Below are positions 1 through 5,698 of a stretch of 5,698 nt of DNA, one piece after another; the stretch's first letter is position 1; each line of letters begins with the position of its first letter. The position numbers were made by a program, and so were the translations under genes. The notes below the pieces were generated by a model that saw only the letters and a list, made by a program, of their open reading frames with translations, made no database searches and was not told the DNA's origin. The stretch spans positions 1 through 5,698 of the forward strand of contig JACMLC010000565.1 in the NCBI GenBank assembly GCA_014379795.1, read 5' to 3'. Source of the stretch: Pyrinomonadaceae bacterium. GTDB taxonomy: Bacteria; Acidobacteriota; Blastocatellia; Pyrinomonadales; Pyrinomonadaceae.

Positions 1-1848
1 CGCGCAGCCGAACGCACGCACGCGGCTCTGGTTGAGCGCATCTGGTCGCGCGTCTACATGGACGACGGGCTGCTCTTGACGGGCAACGTCCGTCACGCTT
101 TCACAGAAGACGCGTGCGCCGCAGCGACTTTGACAGAGATGCTGGCAAGGATGCTGGCGAGAATGTTTGGCGCGCGTTACCCGCAGCATCCTGTCTTCAC
201 AGAGCCGCTGGGCGAAACGGAAGTCGCGCGTTTGGTGAGCGGACTCTTTGGCGGAGCCAATCAAGGGTCTGCGAGCGTACAGGAATTGTCGCGTCTCTTC
301 GCAGCCCCGCTCGGCCTCGTCTCATTGCGCGGCGACGTGTACGCGCTCGAAGCTGGCGATCAGATTCTCAAACAGCCGTGGGTGCGTGAAGTCTTGGCGA
401 TGACGGATGAGGCGGACGGCGGGGTCGTGCCGCTCGAAGAGATTCACCGAAAGCTGAGAAGCGAGCCTTACGGCCTTTTAGATGAAGCGCAATACTTGAT
501 CTTTGCCGCGCTGGTCGCGCAGCGGCGCATCGAGCTTGTGACTTCGAGCGGTGATCGCATCGGTCGCCGCACGCTCGATTTAAAACTGAGCTGGGAAGAG
601 ATTACGGGCATCGCACGTGCGGCTACACTGTTGCACGGCGCAGAAGAGCTGACCGTGTGGGCGCGTCTGTTGACTCATCAATCCGACCTCGCTTCGATTG
701 CAGACCCTCTGGCGCGCGAGGATGTCCGTGCGGCTCTCTCGGAATGGCTCGAAGCTTGGCGCAGCATGCACCTCCTGGAAAATTTCGACGCGCTGCCGGA
801 TACGGGCTTGACCACGCGCACATGGAAGCTGGCCGCGAGCGTGCGCAAGAGTTTCGGCGGGGCTGCCGATGCGGTCGAAGCCGCATTGGCGGACATCATC
901 TCGCTCGAAGAGGGCTTGCAGCGCGTGGCGGACGCCTTCGGCGATGCGCCCGAACAGTTTGCGCGCAGCACGCAGCAGCTCACGCAGTTGAGCAGCTTTA
1001 TCAACAGCCTCTCTATCAGAGAGCGTGCGCGCACTTATCTTTCGAGCGCAGAGCCGACGACCGTGGATGAGATAGAGAGCGCGCGGCGCGAGCTGTTGGC
1101 GATGATCGAAGACATGCAAAGCCTCTTTGACCGCGAGTCGAACAAACGCTTTGATATTTTGTGGCGCGAGTTTCATGCGCGCTACGGCGAGCATTTTGCG
1201 ACGTTGCACGCAGAGACGGTCGGAGCTAACGCAAATCGTCGCGCGATTGACACACTGACGCGCGGCGAAGAGTGGCGCGAGTTTGAAGCCCTCTCGAATC
1301 TCTCCATCGTCAACCGCCAGCACTGGCAGCAGGCGATTGCGATGCTGGAACAGGCTCGCGGCTCTTTCTGCGATCTCAACGTCCGGCAACTTTTGGGCGA
1401 ACGCCCCGCGTGCGTCTGTTCATTCAGGCTGGCGCGCGCCGCAAACCTCGCCCGCTTGGCGCAGGATTTGACAGACACTCTGGAACACGGACGACATGCT
1501 TATCGCCGGACGCTCGCGCTTCTGAGCACGCCGCTGGCGATTGCGCTCGACGCCATCGCGCGGAAAGAAGAGGATGCCGAAACGGCCTCGCGGGCGCGTC
1601 ATCTCTCCGGCGCATTCGCGCGCGGAACTGACCTCGCACACCTGACTCACGCGGACGTGCAGCTTATCGAGCAGGCTCTGCAAAGAATGGCGACGCCTCC
1701 GCCCGTCCGCGTCCACATGCCCGCGAGCGAGTTCGGATTGCTGACGCGCGACGAATTGCGCGCACGCCTCAATCAATGGCTCGACGAATTGCCGGATCAT
1801 CCCGCGCTCGTCGAAGTCGTCGGCGAAAGTGATGCCGATGCCGGATAA
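1..1848 (+). CDS. C-terminal part of a large helical protein, BrxC/PglY/DUF6079-like (5' partial)
   Basis: The frame is open from the first base of the window to the TAA at 1846-1848, giving 615 residues with no start. The ATG at 58 is preceded by 19 in-frame residues (including LVERIWSRVY) that read as normal protein, so the gene very probably begins upstream. Near residues 145-185 there is a winged-helix-like stretch with IHRKLRSEPYGLLDEA, a hydrophobic helix and a polar beta-wing. A PYG[LW] motif in this setting is known from the C-terminal halves of BrxC/PglY-type and DUF6079 P-loop ATPases. The rest is nearly all amphipathic helix, with FHARYGEHFATLHA near 391-404 and a CxC pair at residues 471-473. 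No Walker A or B motif lies in this part; in these families the ATPase domain is N-terminal. Possible role: ATPase of a BREX-like or related anti-phage system. The reading frame is secure. The family call is by pattern memory only and could be wrong. Confidence 0.85.
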   Translation, partial: RAAERTHAALVERIWSRVYMDDGLLLTGNVRHAFTEDACAAATLTEMLARMLARMFGARYPQHPVFTEPLGETEVARLVSGLFGGANQGSASVQELSRLFAAPLGLVSLRGDVYALEAGDQILKQPWVREVLAMTDEADGGVVPLEEIHRKLRSEPYGLLDEAQYLIFAALVAQRRIELVTSSGDRIGRRTLDLKLSWEEITGIARAATLLHGAEELTVWARLLTHQSDLASIADPLAREDVRAALSEWLEAWRSMHLLENFDALPDTGLTTRTWKLAASVRKSFGGAADAVEAALADIISLEEGLQRVADAFGDAPEQFARSTQQLTQLSSFINSLSIRERARTYLSSAEPTTVDEIESARRELLAMIEDMQSLFDRESNKRFDILWREFHARYGEHFATLHAETVGANANRRAIDTLTRGEEWREFEALSNLSIVNRQHWQQAIAMLEQARGSFCDLNVRQLLGERPACVCSFRLARAANLARLAQDLTDTLEHGRHAYRRTLALLSTPLAIALDAIARKEEDAETASRARHLSGAFARGTDLAHLTHADVQLIEQALQRMATPPPVRVHMPASEFGLLTRDELRARLNQWLDELPDHPALVEVVGESDADAG

Positions 1849-2842
1849 GAGAAAAGGGGAAACAGGGAAACAGGGAAACAGGGGAAAGGGAAAAGCAGGA
1901 CGCGGCCTTTCCCCTTTTTCCGATTCGCTTGTTTCCAAACAGCGCGGGCGAACTGTGTCTATTATCGGCGCGGGCAGGCTTGGCTCTGCGCTGGCTCTTG
2001 CGCTCGGGGCGCGCGGGTTTCGGGTTGAAGCTATCGCTTCAAGACGACTGGGCAGTGCGCGCCGCGCGTGCGGTCTGGTCGGAGCGCAAACACGCGCGCT
2101 TTCACTTGCGCAGCTCGACAGGCTAAGTCCTACCAGCATCATTTTCATCACCACGCCGGACGACGCGATTGAGCAGACGGCACAGCAGCTTGCCACCAAG
2201 ATTAAATGGAGCGGAAGCGGATGCGTCGCGCTGCACGCGAGCGGCGCGCTCTCGTCCGAAGCCCTGAGCAGCCTGCGCGCGATTAAATTCAGCACCGGCT
2301 CCATGCACCCTCTCATCTCCGTCAGCGACCCACGCACCGGCGCACAAGGTTTAGGAAAAGCGCATTACTGCATCGAAGGCCAGCCGCAAGCCGTCCGCCT
2401 CGCACGCTCTCTGGTGCGCGAGCTTGGCGGCCAGAGCTTTTCCATACGCACGCGTGACAAGGCTCTGTATCACGCGGCGGCGGTGATGTCTTCGGGGCAC
2501 ATGGTCGCGCTCTTTGACCTCGCTACGGAACTGCTCGCGCGTTGCGGGCTATCGGAAAAACAGTCGCGCGCGGCTCTCTTGCCGTTGATGCAAAGCACGC
2601 TGGAAAACTTATCAACACATGCGCCCCCGCGCGCCCTCACAGGCACATTCGCCCGCGCAGACCTCTCAACCGTCAACAAACATCTGGACGCGCTGCGCGA
2701 ATTGAAAACGCCCGACGCGCTCGCGGCTTACATACTGCTCGGTCAGCGTTCGCTTGAGTTGGCGAAAAAGAACGGCGCGGACATTTCGATGCTCAAGAAA
2801 ATCGCACGCGCGCTTAAAGAAGCGTTGAAGCAAAAGCAGTGA
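1829..2842 (+). CDS. Rossmann-like and DUF2520 domain protein, putative NAD(P)-dependent oxidoreductase
   Basis: The 337-residue reading starts at ATG 1829, overlaps the previous gene by 20 nt and ends with TGA at 2840-2842. The N-terminal Rossmann fold opens with TVSIIGAGRLGSALA, where G47, G49 and G52 form the GxGxxG dinucleotide loop. It continues through IIFITTPDDAIE (104-115), the HASGAL segment (136-141) and GSMHPLIS (157-164). The helical DUF2520 domain follows, with KALYHAAAVMSSGH (211-224) and LTGTFARAD (270-278), where relatives usually read LTGPxxRGD. The fold resembles pyrroline-5-carboxylate and ketopantoate reductases, but I know of no established substrate. Residues 1-40 are low-complexity K/G/R-rich sequence encoded by a repeat. 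A GTG at 1955, just before SIIGAG, would give 295 residues, closer to the family's usual length, but it has no good ribosome site. The domain call is firm; the start is not. Confidence 0.88.
   Translation: MMPMPDKRKGETGKQGNRGKGKAGRGLSPFSDSLVSKQRGRTVSIIGAGRLGSALALALGARGFRVEAIASRRLGSARRACGLVGAQTRALSLAQLDRLSPTSIIFITTPDDAIEQTAQQLATKIKWSGSGCVALHASGALSSEALSSLRAIKFSTGSMHPLISVSDPRTGAQGLGKAHYCIEGQPQAVRLARSLVRELGGQSFSIRTRDKALYHAAAVMSSGHMVALFDLATELLARCGLSEKQSRAALLPLMQSTLENLSTHAPPRALTGTFARADLSTVNKHLDALRELKTPDALAAYILLGQRSLELAKKNGADISMLKKIARALKEALKQKQ
1852..1936. repeat. Purine-rich tandem and inverted repeat at a gene junction
   Basis: Three head-to-tail copies of GGGAAACA occupy 1857-1864, 1865-1872 and 1873-1880, followed by GGGGAAAGGGAAAA. 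Several inverted pairs link this to the pyrimidine-rich right half. AAAAGGGGAAA (1852-1862) is complementary to 1908-1918. AGGGGAAAGG (1880-1889) is complementary to 1906-1915. GGAAACA (1858-1864 and its later copies) is complementary to TGTTTCC at 1930-1936. The whole block looks like a small palindromic intergenic element inserted between the stop of the first gene and the Rossmann core of the second. It does not look like protein-coding sequence. Confidence 0.75.
1880..1919 (+). terminator. Possible rho-independent terminator after the large 5' gene
   Basis: A 10-bp perfect stem, AGGGGAAAGG at 1880-1889 with CCTTTCCCCT at 1906-1915, encloses a 16-nt loop and runs into five T residues (1915-1919). 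It lies 31 bp after the TAA at 1846-1848. The stem has six G-C pairs, but the loop is long, and the upstream GGGAAACA copies could form competing pairs. If it works, the DUF2520 gene needs its own transcription start, or reads through it as an attenuator. Confidence 0.35.
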
Positions 2843-2882
2843 AGAGCAGTCTTCAGTTGAATGCTCGCGAGATTTAATCCTT

Positions 2883-2951
2883 GCCACAGAGGACACAGAG
2901 GGCACAGAGAAGATAAATATTTTCCTCTGTGCCCTCTGTGTTCTCTGTGGC
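2883..2951. repeat. 27-bp inverted repeat built of 9-bp CACAGAG units, likely bidirectional terminator
   Basis: The left arm (2883-2909) and right arm (2925-2951) are complementary at 26 of 27 positions. The one exception becomes a G-U pair in RNA read rightward. A 15-nt A/T-rich loop separates the arms. Each arm is three copies of a 9-bp period: CACAGAG at 2885, 2894 and 2903, and CTCTGTG at 2925, 2934 and 2943. The element fills the 121-bp gap between two convergent genes. Palindromes of the CACAGAGGCACAGAG kind are known to me as dispersed repeats in several environmental bacterial phyla. There is no clear T-run beyond either arm, so termination rests on stem strength and position. Confidence 0.85.
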
Positions 2952-2963
2952 TAAACTGCTTGC

Positions 2964-3359
2964 CTAATCTGCGCGAAAGCTGACGCCCTCGCCGGTCACG
3001 ACTGTCTGGCCGTGCGAGTTGCCGCGCCTGCGGATGCGGCTGAAGATGTAGAGGTTGAAAAAGTGCATCCCGCCGAGGACGACCAGCACGAGGCCGACTT
3101 TCCATGACAGAGCTTCGATTCCCTGCTGCGCGGTTTCAACCGCATCGGTGACTTTGAGCGCGAGGCTCACGTATCCCAAGTTGATGAGATAAAAGCCTAC
3201 GACCAGCAGGTGATTGACCGAATCCGCCAGAGCTTCGTTTCCGTGAAAGACATCCACCAGAAAGACACGCCCGTTCTTGTGCAGGGTTTGCGCGACCCAG
3301 ATCGTGAGCGCGATGCTGATTCCGAGATAGGTTAGATATGTGACGACGACTGTGTTCAT
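2964..3359 (-). CDS. Small three-helix integral membrane protein, unknown function
   Basis: This 131-residue protein starts at ATG (3359 to 3357 on the minus strand) and ends with TAG at 2966-2964. The start is fixed by AAGGAGGGG four to five bases upstream, a very strong Shine-Dalgarno sequence. Three hydrophobic helices are visible: residues about 5-25 (VVTYLTYLGISIALTIWVAQ), 48-70 (around LLVVGFYLINLGYVSLAL) and 87-107 (around VGLVLVVLGGMHFFNLYIF). IRRRG directly after helix 3 suggests that the C-terminus is cytoplasmic. A short acidic and polar loop with VDVFHGNEALADSVNH lies before helix 2. I recognise the pattern of a conserved small membrane protein but cannot name a family or function. 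It is transcribed away from the protease gene with a shared 422-bp upstream region. Confidence 0.85.
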   Translation of the reverse strand: MNTVVVTYLTYLGISIALTIWVAQTLHKNGRVFLVDVFHGNEALADSVNHLLVVGFYLINLGYVSLALKVTDAVETAQQGIEALSWKVGLVLVVLGGMHFFNLYIFSRIRRRGNSHGQTVVTGEGVSFRAD

Positions 3360-3463
3360 AACCCCTCCTTCACTGTTGAATGCTGAAAATATCTTGATGC
3401 GTCATTAAAGTTTCTGACGCTCTTGTCTTGGTCACTCCTTTCAACGGAAGCGGGGTGACGCAT
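3356..3463 (-). CDS. Possible 35-residue upstream ORF coupled to the membrane protein gene
   Basis: The ATG at 3463-3461 (minus strand) is preceded at 5 nt by AAAGG (plus-strand CCTTT at 3469-3473). The frame reads MRHPASVERSDQDKS, continues for 35 polar residues and ends in KEGL. Its TGA overlaps the ATG of the membrane protein in the classic ATGA arrangement. The same frame stays open upstream to an ATG at 3595 (79 residues), but that extension has no obvious ribosome site. The peptide has no membrane segment, no motif and no family I recognise. The coupling geometry argues for a leader peptide or small partner. The short length and unremarkable composition argue for chance. Confidence 0.25.
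   Translation of the reverse strand: MRHPASVERSDQDKSVRNFNDASRYFQHSTVKEGL
3362..3370 (-). promoter_or_regulatory. Strong ribosome binding site of the membrane protein gene
   Basis: Read on the minus strand this is AAGGAGGGG, with the AGGAGG core ending four bases before the ATG. It is the best Shine-Dalgarno match in the window and selects the start at 3359. It also lies inside the last codons of the possible upstream 35-codon ORF, so ribosomes finishing that ORF would pass directly over it. Confidence 0.75.
3397..3463. promoter_or_regulatory. GCGTCA/TGACGC dyads in the divergent control region
   Basis: ATGCGTCA (3397-3404) has two inverted partners. TGACGC at 3415-3420 forms a 6-bp stem with a 10-nt loop. 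TGACGCAT at 3456-3463 forms an 8-bp perfect stem that can extend by two G-U pairs. A third small hairpin, CTTTC (3438-3442) with GGAAG (3446-3450), sits between them. The two larger pairings exclude each other. As DNA, 3399-3420 is a 22-bp operator-like dyad, with TGACGC repeated once more at 3456. As RNA, either strand could switch between folds. On the minus strand the 3456-3463 arm contains the start codon of the 35-codon ORF. I could not match it to a known riboswitch class. Confidence 0.4.
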
Positions 3464-3615
3464 GGCTACCTTTACTCTTATCAATCTGTGTGCCGGAAGG
3501 GAATTATTGAGTATTACAGGCTCTCTTGAAGACGCTGCTATCTGAAGTTGTGGCAAGCTGCCTAATGCACACAGGGTTTCTTTGCAATCTGCCATAACGA
3601 CTCGCGTGCATGAGT

Positions 3616-3644
3616 TTGACTCTCACTTAAAAGCATCATATTGT
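3616..3644 (+). promoter_or_regulatory. Sigma70-like promoter candidate for the protease gene
   Basis: TTGACT (3616-3621, five of six matches to TTGACA) and TATTGT (3639-3644, four of six matches to TATAAT) are separated by exactly 17 bp in a locally A/T-rich stretch. Transcription would start near 3651 and leave a leader of about 130 nt before the ATG at 3782. Promoter consensus in the presumed phylum is not well known to me, so this is a pattern match only. Confidence 0.4.
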
Positions 3645-3678
3645 TGCCCACTGCCCGACGAAGATTTAGCGTGGGCAA
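3644..3678 (+). promoter_or_regulatory. Hairpin in the protease gene leader
   Basis: TTGCCCAC (3644-3651) and GTGGGCAA (3671-3678) form a perfect 8-bp stem around a 19-nt loop. It lies just at or after the predicted transcription start. It could be a 5' stabilising stem, an operator dyad overlapping the start site, or chance. No T-run follows, so it is not a terminator. The remaining leader to 3765 shows nothing further that I can support. Confidence 0.35.
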
Positions 3679-3781
3679 GTCGCCCGGCTTTCTTAAGATT
3701 TTCTGTCCCACCCCGGCTCAACAGTTTTCGCGCTCAGCCTATTGACGAGGCGGCGCTTAACTTTCAAAGGAACTTTTGTAT

Positions 3782-5698
3782 ATGAAGACTGCTTTTCGTT
3801 CAGCATGCGTGATGATGGTTTTGGCTTTGGCGATGCTGGTGTTGTCGAACACTAAGGGCTACATGCTGCCGCAGGATGAAAACCTCGCGGCGAAGAATAA
3901 GATTGCTCCGTGGGTCTTGGAGCGCACGGGCGGCGGCGCACAGGCCGAGTTTCTGGTGGTGTTGAGCGAGCAGGCGGATTTGCATCGCGCGGGGGCGTTG
4001 CGCACAAAACAGGAGAAGGGACGCTACGTGCGCGATACCCTGTGGAACAAAGCGCAGGAGACGCAGGGCGCGCTCATACAGTGGTTGACTGAGCGCAACA
4101 TAGAACACCGCGCTTATTACATCGTCAACATGATCTGGGTCAAGGCAGACCAGAACATCGTCATGGACTTGGCCGCGCGCTCAGATGTCGCGCGCATCGA
4201 AGGCAATCCGGCTATTAAAAATAAGCTCCCCGAGTTTGAAGTGCAGAAGGACGCGCCAGCGCAACCGGATAGCCCTGCGGCTGTCGAGCCGGGCGTTAAT
4301 CACACGCGTGCGCCGGAAGTCTGGACGCAGGGCTTTACGGGACAAACAATCGTCGTCGGCGCGGCGGACACGGGTTATCGCTGGGATCACAACGCGCTCA
4401 AAGGCAAGTATCGCGGATGGAACGGCGCGACTGCCAATCACGATTTTAACTGGCATGACAGCATACACACGGGCGGCGGAACCTGCGGCGCGAACTCAGC
4501 ACAGCCGTGCGACGATAACGGTCACGGCACACACACGGCTGGCACTGCTATTGGCGACGATGGCGCGACCAACCAGGTCGGCATGGCTCCGGGAGCCAAG
4601 TGGATCGGCTGCCGCAACATGAATCAAGGCATCGGCACGCCCGCGACTTACATTGAATGCTTCGAGTTCTTTCTCGCTCCGTATCCTGTCGCGGGAACAC
4701 CCGCGCAGGGCAATCCCGCTCTGGCTCCTGACGTGACAACCAACTCGTGGAGCTGCCCGCCTTCGGAAGGATGTTCTGCGAGCAGCTTGCAGGCTGCGGT
4801 CGAAGCGCAACGCGCGGCAGGCATCATGACGGTCGTGGCGGCTGGCAATTCCGGCTCTGGCTGCTCAACTGTTTCCGACCCGCCGGGAATTTACGACGCT
4901 TCTTATACAGTGGGCGCGCTCACCACCGGCACGGACACGGTCGCGAGCTTTAGCAGTCGCGGCCCGGTCACCATTGACGGCAGCAATCGTCCCAAGCCGG
5001 ACATCGCTGCGCCCGGCACCAGCACGCGCTCCAGCACACGCACCAGCGCCACCTCTTATGGCAGCATGAGCGGGACTTCGATGGCGACGCCGCACGTCGC
5101 CGGAGCGGTCGCGCTGCTCTGGTCTGCGCAGCCCGGTCTGGTCAATAAGATAAACCAGACGGAAACGATTCTGAACAACTCTACAGTGCATGTCAGTTCG
5201 GCTTTATGCAGCAGCAATGCCAGCGTCTTCCCGAACAATGTTTTCGGTTATGGCCGTCTGGACATTCGCTCTGCCGTAGATCAGGGATTGAGATACGCCG
5301 TCAGACCCTTTGATTTGGACGGCGACGGGAAAACAGACTTCCCGATTTTCCGTCCCAACGGCGGCGGCGGGGGACATGTCCAGTGGTACGTCCTCAACAG
5401 CGCGACGGGCGCGAGCGCGCAACAGGTCTTTGGCGACGACACGGACTTGCCTGTGCCGGGTGATTACAACGGCAACGGCGTCTCTGAGATCGCAGTCTTT
5501 CGCGGAGTCGAAGGCGCATGGTACATCTCGCAAGGCTCTGCGCAGAGCTTCACGCGCGTTCAGTGGGGACTCAATGGAGACGTGCCCGTCCCGGCAGATT
5601 ATGACGGTGATGGTAAGACGGATGTCGCCGTCTGGCGTCCCTCGAACGGCACTTGGTATATCTCGCAGAGTTCGGACGGAGCATTTCGCGCAACGCAA
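3782..5698 (+). CDS. Secreted bacillopeptidase F-like S8 subtilisin with VCBS/FG-GAP-like repeats (3' partial)
   Basis: The frame is open for 639 codons from ATG 3782 to the window edge, with AAAGGAA (3766-3772) nine bases upstream. Residues 1-25 form a signal peptide (K2, R6, then a hydrophobic core VMMVLALAMLVL), though the cleavage site is not a clear AxA. Residues about 55-150 resemble an I9-type propeptide (AEFLVVLSEQAD to VARIEGNP). The catalytic domain follows, with D196 in ADTG, H248 in NGHGTHTAGT, oxyanion N356 in AAGNSG and S433 in GTSMATPHVAG. All four key residues are intact. MAPGAKWIGCRNM and NSWSCPPSEGC are typical of the bacillopeptidase F branch. From 510 on there are repeats with Ca-binding loops at D511-D519, D561-E569 and D606-D614, spaced 50 and 45 residues apart and ending in FRP.GTWYI-like strands. 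It probably degrades extracellular protein, with the repeats anchoring or folding the exported enzyme. The end lies outside the window. Confidence 0.95.
   Translation, partial: MKTAFRSACVMMVLALAMLVLSNTKGYMLPQDENLAAKNKIAPWVLERTGGGAQAEFLVVLSEQADLHRAGALRTKQEKGRYVRDTLWNKAQETQGALIQWLTERNIEHRAYYIVNMIWVKADQNIVMDLAARSDVARIEGNPAIKNKLPEFEVQKDAPAQPDSPAAVEPGVNHTRAPEVWTQGFTGQTIVVGAADTGYRWDHNALKGKYRGWNGATANHDFNWHDSIHTGGGTCGANSAQPCDDNGHGTHTAGTAIGDDGATNQVGMAPGAKWIGCRNMNQGIGTPATYIECFEFFLAPYPVAGTPAQGNPALAPDVTTNSWSCPPSEGCSASSLQAAVEAQRAAGIMTVVAAGNSGSGCSTVSDPPGIYDASYTVGALTTGTDTVASFSSRGPVTIDGSNRPKPDIAAPGTSTRSSTRTSATSYGSMSGTSMATPHVAGAVALLWSAQPGLVNKINQTETILNNSTVHVSSALCSSNASVFPNNVFGYGRLDIRSAVDQGLRYAVRPFDLDGDGKTDFPIFRPNGGGGGHVQWYVLNSATGASAQQVFGDDTDLPVPGDYNGNGVSEIAVFRGVEGAWYISQGSAQSFTRVQWGLNGDVPVPADYDGDGKTDVAVWRPSNGTWYISQSSDGAFRATQ

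Noticed and set aside
580..1389. A 269-codon minus-strand ORF inside the first gene.
   Set aside because: It is antisense to a long coding frame with coherent helical protein sequence, and its translation shows no domain.
1420..2337. A 305-codon minus-strand ORF across the end of the large gene and the DUF2520 gene.
   Set aside because: It is an antisense shadow of two well-supported genes in GC-rich DNA, with arginine- and alanine-rich low-complexity translation and no motif.
2840..2855. TGAAGA/TCTTCA hairpin with a 4-nt loop at the stop of the DUF2520 gene.
   Set aside because: The stem is only 6 bp, mostly A-T, and no T-run follows. The much stronger palindrome 28 bp further on is the better terminator candidate.
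2856..3384. GTTGAATGCT occurs at 2856-2865 and again at 3375-3384, flanking the membrane protein gene like a target-site duplication.
   Set aside because: There are no terminal inverted repeats or transposase, and a single 10-bp match over about 500 bp is weak evidence.
3397..3520. Resemblance of GGGGTGACGCATGGCTACC (3452-3470) with its preceding hairpin and the downstream TGCCGGAAG to a cyclic-di-GMP-I (GEMM) riboswitch.
   Set aside because: The conserved 5' element (ACGCACAGGGCAAACC type) is absent, and GACGCATGGCT differs from the invariant GACGCAAAGCC. The likeness is only partial.
3462..3545. A 27-codon plus-strand ORF beginning ATGGCTACC and ending at a TGA.
   Set aside because: It has no convincing ribosome site, no recognisable product, and its ATG is simply the complement of the CATG used by the opposite-strand ORF.
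3582..3785. A 67-codon plus-strand ORF ending on the protease start.
   Set aside because: It covers the likely promoter and leader hairpin, has no ribosome site, and translates to sequence without a recognisable pattern.
5204..5698. A 164-codon open frame on the minus strand under the protease repeats.
   Set aside because: It is a mirror frame of the Ca-loop repeats, whose regular GAC/GGC codons keep the opposite strand free of stops.

Overview
The window is GC-rich, densely coding bacterial DNA. It holds the end of one large gene, two complete genes, the first part of a secreted protease gene, and two regions with notable non-coding structure. The best taxonomic hint is the protease C-terminus. 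It carries FG-GAP/VCBS-like repeats with Ca-binding Dx[DN]xDGxxD loops and FRPSNGTWYI-type strands, an architecture I associate with Acidobacteriota, especially Blastocatellia. The CACAGAG palindrome between the convergent genes also fits environmental genomes of that kind. The assignment is inference; no rRNA or marker gene is present.

Layout. (1) 1-1848, + strand: C-terminal 615 residues of a large, mostly helical protein whose start lies outside the window. Its PYGL-containing winged-helix-like stretch and long helical tail resemble the C-terminal halves of large P-loop ATPases of the BrxC/PglY/DUF6079 type, some of which belong to phage-defence systems. (2) 1829-2842, + strand: a Rossmann-like plus DUF2520 NAD(P)-binding protein. 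Its nominal start overlaps the previous gene, but the first ~42 codons run through a purine-rich tandem and inverted repeat. The real start may be a GTG at 1955. (3) 2843-2963: convergent spacer filled by a 27-bp inverted repeat built from a 9-bp unit, a likely bidirectional transcription barrier. (4) 2964-3359, - strand: a small three-helix membrane protein of unknown function with a strong Shine-Dalgarno sequence. A possible 35-codon upstream ORF ends on its start codon in an ATGA overlap. (5) 3360-3781: 422-bp divergent intergenic region with GCGTCA/TGACGC dyads that could form mutually exclusive hairpins, a sigma70-like promoter facing right, and an 8-bp hairpin in the protease leader. (6) 3782 to the right edge, + strand: a bacillopeptidase F-like S8 subtilisin with signal peptide, I9-like propeptide, intact catalytic residues and at least three C-terminal VCBS-like repeats, cut by the window edge.

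The genes do not form an obvious pathway. The first two could be co-transcribed, although a terminator-like hairpin separates their cores. The last two are divergent and share one control region. The two places most worth following are the left edge, where a defence-type locus could begin upstream, and the structured divergent leader at 3397-3463.
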